NCBI GenBank assembly: GCA_964467785.1 | Contig: CAYXVB010000002.1 | Coordinates: forward strand, 1-50,990 | DNA length: 50,990 nt | Direction of reading: 5' to 3' | Source: CAYXVB01 sp964467785 | Lineage (GTDB): Bacteria; Bdellovibrionota; UBA1018 | In this document: one piece after another, positions 24,063 through 33,043 of the stretch | Numbering within the stretch: position 1 is the stretch's first letter | How the letters are laid out: every line of letters starts with the position of its first letter | Notes under the pieces: generated by a model | What the model was told of the DNA's origin: nothing | The model's input: the letters and a program-made list of their open reading frames with translations, nothing else | The model's database searches: none | Position numbers and translations under genes: made by a program

Positions 24063-26747
24063 GTGACCGAACCCCCCGGCCTAAACCAGAAAAAGACGTC
24101 CCCTGCGCGCATTCCCCTGCCCGTGGATCGGCTCCTGCCGGATCTGGTGCGAGCGCTCGGCCCCTCGGGCCGAAGCGGCGCTGTGGTGCTGCAGGCCTCG
24201 CCCGGAACGGGCAAGACTACCCGCGTGCCGCCCGCGCTGCTCGATGCGCTGCCAGGGGAGATCCTCGTGCTCGAACCGCGTCGGCTCGCCGCCAAGTACG
24301 CGGCGCTCAGAGTCGCCGAGGAGCGGGGCGAAGCCATCGGCCTGAGCGTGGGCTACCAGTTCCGCTTTGAGAACGTCACCTCCCGCGACACGCGCTTGAC
24401 CTTTCTCACCGAGGGCATGCTCATGCGCAAGCTACTCAAAGATCCCCGCCTCGAAGGCGTATCGGCGGTCGTGCTCGACGAGTTCCACGAGCGCCACCTC
24501 CATGGCGACGTCGCGCTCGGTGCTCTCCGGCGCCTGCAGCTCAAAGGCCTCCGCCCCGATCTCAAGCTGGTGGTGATGTCCGCCACCCTCGAAACCGACG
24601 CGCTTTCGCGTTACCTAGGCGACTGCCCCGTCCTCAAGGTGGAATCCCCGCTTCATCCCGTCGCGCTCGAGCACCTCCCCGCGCCGGCCTCGGTTCCGCT
24701 CGAGCGGCTGGTTCGCGACGCCGTGGCCCGCGCGCTGGGATCCTCCGAGGCCGACTCCAAGGGCGACATCTTGGTATTTTTGCCGGGTATGTCCGAGATC
24801 CGCCGTGCCGAGAGCGCGTTGGGCGAGCTGAGCGCCGCGCGCGAAGGCCGGCTCCGGATCCTGCCGCTTCACGGTGAGATCGCGCGAGAGGAGCAGGATC
24901 TGGCGCTCCGCCCGATCCCGGGCAAGCGCAAAGTGATCCTCTCCACCAACGTCGCCGAGACCTCGCTTACCATCGAGGGGGTGACCGTGGTGATCGATTC
25001 CGGCCTGCACCGGCAGGCCGCGCACTCCTGGTGGTCGGGCGTGCCCTCGCTCAAAACCCGCCCCATCACGCGGGCTTCGGCTATACAGCGCGCGGGACGC
25101 GCGGGCCGTACCGCGCCCGGCCGCTGCATCCGCCTCTACACGCTTCACGACTTCAACGGCCGCGCCGCCTTCGAGACTCCCGAGATCCGCCGCGCCGACA
25201 TCGCCTCGACCGTGCTCGAGGTCAAAGTCCTCGGCGGCTCCGGACGCGACTCCTCCAATGCCACAAACGATGGCGTGGACGCCGCCGCCTTTCCTTGGTT
25301 CGAGGCGCCGGGCGCCGCCGCTCTCGAGGCCGCGCAAACCTTGCTGCACCGTTTGGGATTTACCGCTTCAGCGGCGGGCGACGCCGCATTGACCGCGCTT
25401 GGCCGCCGCGGAGCCCGCATTCCTGCTCATCCACGCATGGCTCGCCTGCTCATCGAGGCCCACACGCTGGAAGTTCTCGAGCGCGCGGCGACCTTGGCGG
25501 CGCTCATCTACGAGGGCGAGCTCGAGGGCCTCGACGCGCTCGAACAGGCGCGACGAGCGGACCAGCAATCCTTCGGCTCCTTCAAGCGGGCTCGCTCGCA
25601 ACTGCTCTCGGCGCTGGCAAGGCCCTCCGATTCGTCGCCCCAACCTCGCGCTCGCGCCGGTGACGGGGACGCCGAGAGTCGACTCGCGCGCTCCGTGCTT
25701 GCGGCCTTTCCGGATCGCATCGCGCGCAAGCGTCCTATCCCGGCTCACTCCTCCCGCGGACGCGCCACCGACGTGGAGCTCATCCTTTCGTCCGGCGGCT
25801 CCGCCCGCGCGGAAGACTGCGCCGCCCTGGCGTCGCATGAGCTTTTCGTCGCGCTCGACATCCAGGAGACGCAAGCGCACGGACAAGCGCGTTCCCAGCT
25901 TCGTCTCAAGTCCGTGGTGCCGCTCGAGCCCGAGTGGCTCTTCGACCTCGAGCCTACGCCCCTGCGCGAGACCGACGAGCTCATCTGGGACTCACAGAAA
26001 AAACGCGTCCTGCGCTCGTCGCGGCTACTTTGCGATGAGCTCGTACTCAGCGAGGATCTCACTCCCGTGCCGCCCGGGCTGGAACCGGCGCAAGCGCGCG
26101 CCGCCGCCCGAGTGCTGATCCGCCAGGCTCTCGGCCTCAAGCCAGAGGATCTCGCCGCGGTCTCGCCCAACGACTGGTCCGAGGCCCTCAGTCATGCCGT
26201 GGACTCCAAAGCGCTCGAGCGCTTCCAGGAAACCGCGGCCCGCATCGCGCTGCTCGCGCGCCACGCCCCGGAGCTGCTTCCGGGTTCGGGCGCCGGCGGA
26301 ACGGAATTCGGCCCCGTGCTCTCGCGAGCGCTCGAGGAGCTTTTCTCCGGCAAGCGCTCGGCCGAGGAGCTGGCGTCGATCGACTGGGCGGTCGAGCTGC
26401 CCGCCGCCGCGGGCCTTACCGACTTTTCCACTCTGGATCGTCTGCTACCGGCGCAGTTCGTCTTCCCCAACGGCCGCCGCGCGCCGATCCATTACGCCTT
26501 GGACCAGGCGCCCTGGATCGAATCCCGGATGCAGGATTTTTTTGGCCTCAAGGCGGGCCCCGCGGTGCTACAGGGTCGCCTTCCGTTGACGCTGCACTTG
26601 CTTGCGCCCAATCATCGCGCGGTCCAGGTCACGACGGATCTCCCCGGCTTCTGGCAACGGACTTATCCGGAACTGCGGACCCAGCTCTCCCGCCGATATC
26701 CGCGCCATCAATGGCCGGAAAGCCCGCTCACCTTGATCAAGGACTGA
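24063..26747 (+). CDS. hrpB: ATP-dependent helicase HrpB
   Basis: This is a DExH-box helicase of the HrpB family, 894 aa with a GTG start. Motif I is ASPGTGKTTR (45-54), the DEFH box is VVLDEFHERHLHGD, and motif III is VVMSATLETD. Motifs V-VI are NVAETSLTIEGVTVVIDSGLHR and AIQRAGRAGRTAPGRCIRLY. The C-terminal HrpB-specific region includes FPNGRRAPIHYALDQAPWIESRMQDFFGL and ends with QRTYPELRTQLSRRYPRHQWPE, both hallmarks of the family. The cellular role of HrpB is poorly defined and its name does not imply type III secretion. It is slightly longer than the E. coli protein. Confidence 0.95.
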   Translation: MTEPPGLNQKKTSPARIPLPVDRLLPDLVRALGPSGRSGAVVLQASPGTGKTTRVPPALLDALPGEILVLEPRRLAAKYAALRVAEERGEAIGLSVGYQFRFENVTSRDTRLTFLTEGMLMRKLLKDPRLEGVSAVVLDEFHERHLHGDVALGALRRLQLKGLRPDLKLVVMSATLETDALSRYLGDCPVLKVESPLHPVALEHLPAPASVPLERLVRDAVARALGSSEADSKGDILVFLPGMSEIRRAESALGELSAAREGRLRILPLHGEIAREEQDLALRPIPGKRKVILSTNVAETSLTIEGVTVVIDSGLHRQAAHSWWSGVPSLKTRPITRASAIQRAGRAGRTAPGRCIRLYTLHDFNGRAAFETPEIRRADIASTVLEVKVLGGSGRDSSNATNDGVDAAAFPWFEAPGAAALEAAQTLLHRLGFTASAAGDAALTALGRRGARIPAHPRMARLLIEAHTLEVLERAATLAALIYEGELEGLDALEQARRADQQSFGSFKRARSQLLSALARPSDSSPQPRARAGDGDAESRLARSVLAAFPDRIARKRPIPAHSSRGRATDVELILSSGGSARAEDCAALASHELFVALDIQETQAHGQARSQLRLKSVVPLEPEWLFDLEPTPLRETDELIWDSQKKRVLRSSRLLCDELVLSEDLTPVPPGLEPAQARAAARVLIRQALGLKPEDLAAVSPNDWSEALSHAVDSKALERFQETAARIALLARHAPELLPGSGAGGTEFGPVLSRALEELFSGKRSAEELASIDWAVELPAAAGLTDFSTLDRLLPAQFVFPNGRRAPIHYALDQAPWIESRMQDFFGLKAGPAVLQGRLPLTLHLLAPNHRAVQVTTDLPGFWQRTYPELRTQLSRRYPRHQWPESPLTLIKD

Positions 26748-26761
26748 GAGAAAGAAGCCGC

Positions 26762-26782
26762 GCTGGACGCTACCCGTTCAGC
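26762..26782. terminator. hairpin between convergent hrpB and HTH genes
   Basis: GCTGGACG (26762-26769) pairs with CGTTCAGC (26775-26782) over 8 bases with one G-U and a 5-base loop, filling the gap between two convergent stop codons. A T-run is not immediately adjacent (TTTT appears 8 bases on), so intrinsic termination is possible but weak. Confidence 0.35.
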
Positions 26783-26783
26783 C

Positions 26784-27044
26784 CTATCGCTTTTCCACTT
26801 TGCTCAAAAAGTCCGCAACCCCGGAATAGCCCAGCGAGAGCGCTACTGAATGAAGGGTCATCAAGCGGGGGTTGCTGCGTCCAGCGATGATCTCGCGAAG
26901 CGTAGAGCGAGCGATGCCGCAGTCCAATGAAAGCCCTTCGACCGAACGTTCCTGCTTGTACAGGTCATTCTGGATCCGGAGGCCGATCGACTTGAGAAGC
27001 CGCCTACCTTCGGAAGTAATTTCGAAATTGCACACAGTGTTCAA
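26784..27044 (-). CDS. small XRE-type helix-turn-helix protein
   Basis: This 86-aa protein is essentially one lambda-repressor-like helix-turn-helix: LGLRIQNDLYKQERS-type helix 1, SLDCGIARSTLREIIAGRSNPRLMTLHSVALSLGYS for helices 2-5. There is no ligand or dimerisation domain beyond the short C-terminus. The longest frame starts at TTG 27044; GTG 27035 is an alternative with a nearby AGGT. It is divergent from the SRAP gene across a 174-base AT-richer gap carrying a palindrome, which it may bind. It could also be an antitoxin-like regulator, but no toxin gene is adjacent. Confidence 0.75.
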   Translation of the reverse strand: MNTVCNFEITSEGRRLLKSIGLRIQNDLYKQERSVEGLSLDCGIARSTLREIIAGRSNPRLMTLHSVALSLGYSGVADFLSKVEKR

Positions 27045-27142
27045 CCTAGCGGCGAAATGGCCACGCGAAAAGGCGGAAAACCGGAAAACTTGTCACGACG
27101 GCACGAACAAGAAGCAGTTAAGGCAAACATACCCGACTCCAC

Positions 27143-27156
27143 GTATATCTATATAC
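27143..27156. promoter_or_regulatory. perfect palindrome between the HTH and SRAP genes
   Basis: GTATAT (27143-27148) and ATATAC (27151-27156) are perfect inverted arms around CT. It lies 62 bases before the SRAP start and 98 bases before the HTH start. Alternating TA composition recalls the core of the E. coli LexA site, but the spacing is 2 bases longer. A second short hairpin (GGCCT/AGGCC, 27175-27187) lies nearer the SRAP start. Confidence 0.45.
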
Positions 27157-27218
27157 CGATTGTTATTTATATTGGGCCTACCAGGCCATTCTAGCGCTTC
27201 TCTGTTATCCTAAGCGCC

Positions 27219-27890
27219 ATGTGTGCCCAATTCATGCTGAGAGCGAGCGCCAAACGACTGGAAGCGAAGTACGGAATCAACGTGCCGCCGGAGTTCGACG
27301 ATACCGGCTGGAGCGCGAGGATCCTGCCCTACGGACGCGCACCAGTGGTCCTGCGGGAAAACGGGAAGCGCGTCTTGCAGATGATGCAGTTTTCGCTCCT
27401 TCCGGCGTGGTCCAAGGAAAAACGCGTGAAATTCGCGACCCACAACGCCCGCTTGGACGGCCTTGCCGACAAGCCGACCTGGAAGCGCCCGTTGCAGGAG
27501 CGACGCTGCCTGGTACCCCTCACGGACTTCATCGAACCCATCTACGACGGGGAACTTGCCGGCAACATGGTGGACTTCCACCGCCCCGACCAGGAGATCC
27601 TCACCGCGGCCGGCCTCTGGGACGAATGGATCGACGGCAAGTCGGGCGAGATCATCCGCTCCTTCACGATCATCACGCATGAGCCGGTGCCCTTCGTTGC
27701 GCGCATCGGCCACGACCGCTCGCCGCTATTCATCGAGGACGCCGACGCCAGCCAGCTCGATTACTGGCTGAGCGAGGAAAAACGTCCCGCCGCCGAACTC
27801 AAGGACTTCCTGCTCCAGCGCCGCATCGAACCCGCATTGCAGGTGGAGAAAGATCGCCCGCTCAAGGCTGGCTGGGAAAAGCGGCGCTAA
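27219..27890 (+). CDS. SOS response-associated peptidase (SRAP/YedK/HMCES family)
   Basis: This 223-aa SRAP-domain protein belongs to a family that covalently caps abasic sites in single-stranded DNA through the N-terminal Cys exposed after Met removal. Expected residues are present: C2 (MCAQF), N76 in THNARLD, E106 in TDFIEP, and H165 in RIGHDRSPLF. The motifs deviate from the usual MCGRF, NARAET and DGFYEW. It is therefore a divergent subfamily member with the catalytic set intact. There is no export signal. It ends with a 4-base overlap with the MFS gene on the other strand. A palindrome upstream may link it to damage control or to the divergent HTH gene. Confidence 0.88.
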   Translation: MCAQFMLRASAKRLEAKYGINVPPEFDDTGWSARILPYGRAPVVLRENGKRVLQMMQFSLLPAWSKEKRVKFATHNARLDGLADKPTWKRPLQERRCLVPLTDFIEPIYDGELAGNMVDFHRPDQEILTAAGLWDEWIDGKSGEIIRSFTIITHEPVPFVARIGHDRSPLFIEDADASQLDYWLSEEKRPAAELKDFLLQRRIEPALQVEKDRPLKAGWEKRR

Positions 27891-29176
27891 AGCTCGATCA
27901 CTTCGGCCGCGCGTCCGGGCCGGGTGATGGTCGTGCGCGAATGCACATGGTGATGCACTCGCGATGCGGTCCAGATGGCCGTGAGCGTCGCCGCCAGCAT
28001 CACCCAGGCGACCCGCGGATAGCCCACGAGGTGTCCGGCGGCGTCCCGCGTGACCAGGACACCCGCGAGCAACGAGGCGAGTCCCGACCCCAGCGCCTGC
28101 ACCGAGGAGTTGATGCTCATGAAACTTCCGCGCTTTTGCGGGGGCACGGTGCCAGTCACGAGCGCCATCGCGGGCACGAACCGTCCATTGCCACAGATGA
28201 AAAACAGCGTGGTGATCAGGAGCGCCAGTGGCAGGGCCGTGCGCCCTAAGTGCGTGATGACGAAGATCGGGACCAGGGCGACAAACGCGAAGACCTTGAA
28301 CACCGCGTAGGGTCCGCGTCGGTCGGCCAGGCGACCGATCAGCGGCGAGGTGAAGATCGTGGCGCCGCCTCCGAGCATGTAGATGCAGGCCAGCTGATCC
28401 TCGGTAAAGCCGACATTGGCCACCATCGAGGGGCTCAGGAACGGGATCATCGGAAAATGCGCCAGAATCACAAAAAACGTCAGGATCAGCGCGAAGCGGG
28501 CGGCCGGCTCCGCGGTCAGCTCCGAGAGGTGCCGCAAGGGATTGCGGCGGACGCCCGGCCGGGCCTCGCTCGAGACGGCGCGCGCGTGCTCGAGATGCCC
28601 GCGCATCGCGGGGATGTACCGGTGGATCGCGATCTGAATTACGCCACAGGTCGCGGCGAGCAGGAAAAACGGGGCATGCCAACTTGACTTGCTCGCGATG
28701 AACAAGCCAAAGGGCACGCCAACGACCGAGGCCACCGAGAACGCCGCAGCGACGATCCCCATGGCGCGCCCCCGGCGCTCGGCCGGGATCGCATCCGCCA
28801 CGATCGAATTGACCAAAGCCCCGATCACTCCGCCAAAAATGCCGGCGATAATCCGCGCGCCCATCAGAGCGTGGAAGGTCGGCGCTAGCGCGCAGGCGAG
28901 CGTGCCGAGCAAAAATCCCACGTAAAGCAGACTCAGAAGCGACTTGCGGTCGAAGCGATCCATGTAAAACGCCGCGCAGAACCCCGAGATCCCCGAGGCG
29001 ATGCTGTAGGAAGACACGACCGCGCCGAACTGCGCCGGCTGGATCTGGAAGAGCCGCATCAACTGCGGCCCCAGCGGCATCATGATCATAAAGTCCATCA
29101 CGTTGGTGAACTGGACGGCCGCCAGGGTGAAAAGAAATCGTCTTTCGTCGGAGGACGAGGCGGACCGGGTTTTCAT
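27887..29176 (-). CDS. MFS transporter
   Basis: This 429-aa major facilitator superfamily protein has about 12 membrane segments in two halves. The loop 2-3 signature is FYMDRFDRKSLLSLLYVGFLLG, with its counterpart IGRLADRRGPYAVFKVFAF in the second half. ARIIAGIFGGVIGALVNSIVADAIPAERRGRAMGIV and GNGRFVPAMALVTGTVPPQKRGSFMSI match the drug/sugar-efflux (DHA) type. The C-terminus carries a short His-containing tail (RVHHHVHSR). Efflux is likelier than uptake, but the substrate cannot be read. It is transcribed from its own promoter divergently from ileS. Confidence 0.9.
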   Translation of the reverse strand: MKTRSASSSDERRFLFTLAAVQFTNVMDFMIMMPLGPQLMRLFQIQPAQFGAVVSSYSIASGISGFCAAFYMDRFDRKSLLSLLYVGFLLGTLACALAPTFHALMGARIIAGIFGGVIGALVNSIVADAIPAERRGRAMGIVAAAFSVASVVGVPFGLFIASKSSWHAPFFLLAATCGVIQIAIHRYIPAMRGHLEHARAVSSEARPGVRRNPLRHLSELTAEPAARFALILTFFVILAHFPMIPFLSPSMVANVGFTEDQLACIYMLGGGATIFTSPLIGRLADRRGPYAVFKVFAFVALVPIFVITHLGRTALPLALLITTLFFICGNGRFVPAMALVTGTVPPQKRGSFMSINSSVQALGSGLASLLAGVLVTRDAAGHLVGYPRVAWVMLAATLTAIWTASRVHHHVHSRTTITRPGRAAEVIEL

Positions 29177-29200
29177 TGTTGCTCGCAGGTGAGAAGAGAC

Positions 29201-29230
29201 ATTCTAAAACAGTTCTGGGGACAGTTTCAA
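29201..29230 (-). promoter_or_regulatory. putative promoter of the MFS gene
   Basis: On the minus strand TTGAAA (29230-29225), an 18-base spacer and TAGAAT (29206-29201) form a good sigma70-type promoter. Transcription would start near 29194, 18 bases before the ATG at 29176. Confidence 0.6.
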
Positions 29231-29273
29231 AAACGAACTACCATGTTGCGGCGCATTAACGCAATTTCGAAAG

Positions 29274-29305
29274 TCAACTCCCGGTCGGGCGGGAAACTGA
29301 GTTGA
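29274..29305. promoter_or_regulatory. inverted repeat upstream of ileS
   Basis: TCAACTC (29274-29280) and GAGTTGA (29299-29305) are perfect arms around an 18-base GC-rich loop, 53 bases before the ileS start. It could be a leader hairpin or an operator. The T-box specifier region and the TGGNACCGCG T-box sequence are absent, so it is not a T-box. Confidence 0.4.
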
Positions 29306-29357
29306 AAGTTTTGTCCCCCTCGTCAAAAAATCCTGAATTTGGTAGGTTGGCGGTTCT

Positions 29358-32300
29358 ATGTCCGAAAAGCCGTTCCTTCCAGTCAAGCCCGACATCAACC
29401 TCCCCCGCCAGGAAGAAGAAATCCTGAACTTCTGGGATCAGGGACAGATTTTCGAAAAATCAGTCCATGACTCCAACCACCAGAAGCACTTCAGCTTTTA
29501 CGACGGCCCCCCGTTCGCCACGGGGCTTCCGCACTACGGCCACCTGCTCGCGGGCACCTTGAAGGACATCGTCCCCCGTTACTGGACCATGAAGGGGCAC
29601 TCGGTCGCCCGCCGGTTTGGCTGGGACTGCCACGGCCTGCCGGTCGAGTACGAGATCAACAAGGCCCATGGCCTCGACTCGCGAAAAAAGATCCTGGAGC
29701 TCGGCGTGGACAAGTACAACGCCCTCTGCCGCAGCATCGTGCAGCGCTACTCCCAGGACTGGAAGCGCACTGTGGATCGCATCGGCCGCTGGGTCGACAT
29801 GGAAAACGCTTATTTCACCATGGACGTCGACTTTATGCAGAGCGTCTGGTGGGTGTTCCAGCAGATGTTCAACAAGGGCCTCATCTACGAAGGCCACAAG
29901 GTCGTGCCTTACTCGGTCGGCATCTCGACTCCGCTCTCGAACTTCGAGGCCAGCCAGAACTACAAACAGGTGCAGGACCCGGCGATCACGATCACTTTCC
30001 CGGTGCTCGGAAAGCCGGGACTGAACTTCCTCGCCTGGACGACCACTCCCTGGACGCTTCCGTCCAACCTCGCGCTCGCCGTGGGCAAGGAGCTCGACTA
30101 CGTCGAGGTGACCCAGCAGGCCAGCGGCCAGAAATACATCCTCGCCCGGGCGCTCGTCGCCGCGGCCTTCAAAGATCCCGCCAAGGAGCTGAATCCGGAA
30201 TCGGAATGGAAGGCTTACAAAGGCAATGACTTGCTGGGCTGGGAATACGAACCGCTCTTCGACTATTTCAACAACCAGCGCACCAAAGGCGCGTTCAAAG
30301 TCATCTGGGCCGAACACGTCACCACCGAAAGCGGCACCGGCATCGTCCACATGGCCCCCGCCTTCGGCGAGGAGGACTACTTTGCCTGCGCGCGCGAAAA
30401 GCTCCCGCTCGTCAATCCGGTCGATGACGACGGCATGTTCACGGCCGAAGTCCCCGAATATCAGGGCAAGCGCGTGAATGATGCCGACAAGGAGATCATC
30501 GCCGAGCTCAAGAAACGCGGACGTCTCTTCAAGCAGGAGACGATCACCCACGCCTACCCGTTCTGCGAACGCTCGGACACTCCGCTGATCTACCGCGCCG
30601 TCTCATCCTGGTTCGTCGCCGTTGAGAAGATCAAGGATCGCCTCGTCGCCAACAACCAGACCACGCAGTGGGTGCCGGACCATCTCAAGGACGGGCGCTT
30701 CGGCAACTGGCTCGAGAACGCCCGCGACTGGGCGATCTCACGCAACCGCTTCTGGGGCACGCCGCTGCCGATCTGGAAGAACAACGAAGGCGAGATCATC
30801 TGCGTCGGCTCCAAAGAGGAGCTCGAGAAGCTCTCCGGCCAAAAGGTCCCCGACCTCCACGTGGAATTCGTGGACAAGGTCACGATCCCCTCGCCCACGG
30901 GCAAGTCCCCGCTCAAGCGCGTCGACGGCGTGCTCGACTGCTGGTTCGAGTCGGGCTCGATGCCCTACGCGCAATGGGGCTATCCACGCGCCAATCAAGC
31001 CTCTTTCGAGGCTAATTTCCCGGCGGATTTCATCGCGGAAGGCCTCGACCAGACTCGCGGCTGGTTCTACACGCTCATGGTCATCGGCACCGCGCTTTTC
31101 GACAAGGCGCCATTCCGCAACGTCGTCGTCAACGGGCTCATCCTCGCCGAAGACGGCAAGAAGATGTCCAAGCGGCTCAAGAACTATCCGGATCCCAACG
31201 AAGTGCTCGAGCGCCACGGCGCCGACGCGCTCCGCCTGTACATGATCGACTCGCCGGTCGTGAAGGCGCAGGAGCTGCGCTTCTCCGAAGCCGGCGTCAA
31301 GGACGTGGTCCGCAAGATCCTGTTGCGCTGGTGGAACTCGTACTCGTTCTTCGTCGGCTACGCCAACATCGACGAGTTCAAGCCGCGCGGAGATGCCCGC
31401 AAAAGCCCCAATCTCCTCGACCAGTGGCTGCTGTCTCGCTTGCAGAACCTGATCGTCACGACCGAGCGCGAGATGTCGGCCTACCGGCTGTACAACGTGG
31501 TGCCAGCGCTCCTGCAATTCATCGAGGAGCTGACCAACACCTACATCCGCTTCAACCGCTCGCACTTTTGGGCCGAGGGCTCGCTCGATAGCAACGAAGA
31601 GAAGCGCCTCGCCTACGAGACGCTCTACGAGACGCTGGTAACGCTCTCCAAGCTCATGGCTCCCTTCGCGCCGTTCCTGGCCGAGGCGACCTACCGGAAC
31701 CTGGCGCGCGTGCTACCCACCCGCCGCGAGTCCGTGCACCTCGAGAAGTTCCCCGAGGCGGACCGCTCGCTCATCCGCCCCGAGCTCGAGGAAGCCGTCT
31801 CCGTGATGGAAGCGCTCGTGCTCTCCGGCCGCAATTACCGCGAGCAGATCAAGGTCAAGGCCAAGATCCCGCTCAAGAGGATGACGGTCATCCAGCGCGA
31901 CGCCCAGGTGATCGAGAACCTCCGGCGCTTCGAGCCCTACTTCAAGGACGAGCTGAATATCCGCGACATCTCCTACCGCACCGACGAGGAGAAGTTTGTC
32001 CAGATCACGGCCAAGGCCAACTTCCAGGCCCTGGGCAAACGCCTGGGGGCCCGGATGAAGGAGTTCGCCGGCGCTATCGGCAAATGGACGATCCAGGACA
32101 TCCTCGCGCTCGAGGCGCAGGGCTCACTGGAAATCAACGGCGAGAAGATCACGCTCTCTGAAGTGGAAATTCGCCGCGCGCCGATGGGCAACAATGCCAA
32201 CATCGTCACGCACCCGCGAGTCACGCTCGAGTTCGATCCGACGGTTGAGCAGGAGCAGATCCTCGAGGGTCTGGCGCGCGAAGTGGTCCGCAAGGTCCAG

Positions 32301-32528
32301 GCGGCGCGCAAGTCGGCCGACTTCAACCTCGACGACCGCATCGCGCTCGAGATCTCGTGCACGGGTTCGCTGCTCGAGGCCGTCAAGGCCCACCAGCCGA
32401 TGATCCAGAGTGAAACCCTGGCCGCGCAGTTCACGCTGACCCCGGAGCCTTCGGGAACACTCGTCGAGTCGATCGATCTCGACGGCGACACGCTCAAACT
32501 GGGCGTGACCGCGCTGTCGCGCGGGTAG
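29358..32528 (+). CDS. ileS: isoleucyl-tRNA synthetase, type 2 (eukaryote-like)
   Basis: This class Ia synthetase of 1056 aa charges tRNA-Ile. The HIGH motif is FYDGPPFATGLPHYGH (47-62) and the KMSKS motif is KKMSKRLKNYPDP (about residues 600-612). Both have the spelling of the type 2, eukaryote-like clade; type 1 enzymes have a GDIHIGHA-type motif. The editing domain includes TTTPWTLPSNLALAV and GTGIVHMAPAFGEEDY. The long C-terminal domain lacks the terminal zinc cysteines of type 1 enzymes. In other bacteria type 2 enzymes tolerate mupirocin. It is followed 26 bases on by the TPR gene and then trmO, a likely operon. Confidence 0.97.
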   Translation: MSEKPFLPVKPDINLPRQEEEILNFWDQGQIFEKSVHDSNHQKHFSFYDGPPFATGLPHYGHLLAGTLKDIVPRYWTMKGHSVARRFGWDCHGLPVEYEINKAHGLDSRKKILELGVDKYNALCRSIVQRYSQDWKRTVDRIGRWVDMENAYFTMDVDFMQSVWWVFQQMFNKGLIYEGHKVVPYSVGISTPLSNFEASQNYKQVQDPAITITFPVLGKPGLNFLAWTTTPWTLPSNLALAVGKELDYVEVTQQASGQKYILARALVAAAFKDPAKELNPESEWKAYKGNDLLGWEYEPLFDYFNNQRTKGAFKVIWAEHVTTESGTGIVHMAPAFGEEDYFACAREKLPLVNPVDDDGMFTAEVPEYQGKRVNDADKEIIAELKKRGRLFKQETITHAYPFCERSDTPLIYRAVSSWFVAVEKIKDRLVANNQTTQWVPDHLKDGRFGNWLENARDWAISRNRFWGTPLPIWKNNEGEIICVGSKEELEKLSGQKVPDLHVEFVDKVTIPSPTGKSPLKRVDGVLDCWFESGSMPYAQWGYPRANQASFEANFPADFIAEGLDQTRGWFYTLMVIGTALFDKAPFRNVVVNGLILAEDGKKMSKRLKNYPDPNEVLERHGADALRLYMIDSPVVKAQELRFSEAGVKDVVRKILLRWWNSYSFFVGYANIDEFKPRGDARKSPNLLDQWLLSRLQNLIVTTEREMSAYRLYNVVPALLQFIEELTNTYIRFNRSHFWAEGSLDSNEEKRLAYETLYETLVTLSKLMAPFAPFLAEATYRNLARVLPTRRESVHLEKFPEADRSLIRPELEEAVSVMEALVLSGRNYREQIKVKAKIPLKRMTVIQRDAQVIENLRRFEPYFKDELNIRDISYRTDEEKFVQITAKANFQALGKRLGARMKEFAGAIGKWTIQDILALEAQGSLEINGEKITLSEVEIRRAPMGNNANIVTHPRVTLEFDPTVEQEQILEGLAREVVRKVQAARKSADFNLDDRIALEISCTGSLLEAVKAHQPMIQSETLAAQFTLTPEPSGTLVESIDLDGDTLKLGVTALSRG

Positions 32529-32554
32529 GGTAAGAGTGAATTTGGGTCAAAGCG

Positions 32555-33043
32555 ATGCTCGATTCAAAACTGTCCGAAGCGATTGAACTCCGTCGATCTG
32601 GCAAAGGGAAGGAAGCTCACGCCGCGTTACAGGAGCTTATTGCAAGTCGGCCCGATGATCCGGACGTGAATTACCAGATGGCCTGGACCTGCGACTCGCT
32701 CGGATACGAATCCGAAGCCGTTCCTTACTACGAAAAGGCATTGTCCAACGGTCTTAGCGAAGATCGCAAGGGCGCCTTTCTGGGGCTGGGCTCGACCTAT
32801 CGATGCCTGGGTTCTTATGAAAAGTCGCTTCGAGTTCTCGACAACGGACTTCGGGAGTTTCCCAACGATCGCGCGCTCCAGACCTTTTACGCGCTCACTA
32901 TGTACAATCTGGGCGAGTATCGGGATTCAATCGCCCGCTTGTTAACTTTGCTTCTCGACACCACTTCAGATCCCTCCATTCAGTCGTACGACCGAGCGCT
33001 CCGTTTCTATTCTGAACGCTTGGATGAGATCTTCAGTGGCTAA
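32555..33043 (+). CDS. small tetratricopeptide repeat protein
   Basis: This 162-aa cytoplasmic protein is made of about four TPR-like helical hairpins (IELRRSGKGKEAHAALQELI, PDVNYQMAWTCDSLGYESEAVPYYEKAL, AFLGLGSTYRCLGSYEKSLRVLDNGL, ALQTFYALTMYNLGEYRDSIARLL). It is probably a protein-interaction adaptor. It lies 26 bases after ileS and overlaps the trmO start by 20 bases, so it is translated within the same operon. Small tetratricopeptide proteins of this length are widespread in Firmicutes and other phyla with no fixed function. No signal peptide or enzymatic domain is present. Confidence 0.83.
   Translation: MLDSKLSEAIELRRSGKGKEAHAALQELIASRPDDPDVNYQMAWTCDSLGYESEAVPYYEKALSNGLSEDRKGAFLGLGSTYRCLGSYEKSLRVLDNGLREFPNDRALQTFYALTMYNLGEYRDSIARLLTLLLDTTSDPSIQSYDRALRFYSERLDEIFSG

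Noticed and set aside
24063..26747. hrpB as evidence for a type III secretion/hrp cluster
   Set aside because: The protein is the DExH helicase HrpB, unrelated to hrp secretion genes, and no secretion genes are nearby.
29177..29357. T-box riboswitch before ileS
   Set aside because: No T-box core sequence, specifier loop or antiterminator was found; only a simple inverted repeat is present.
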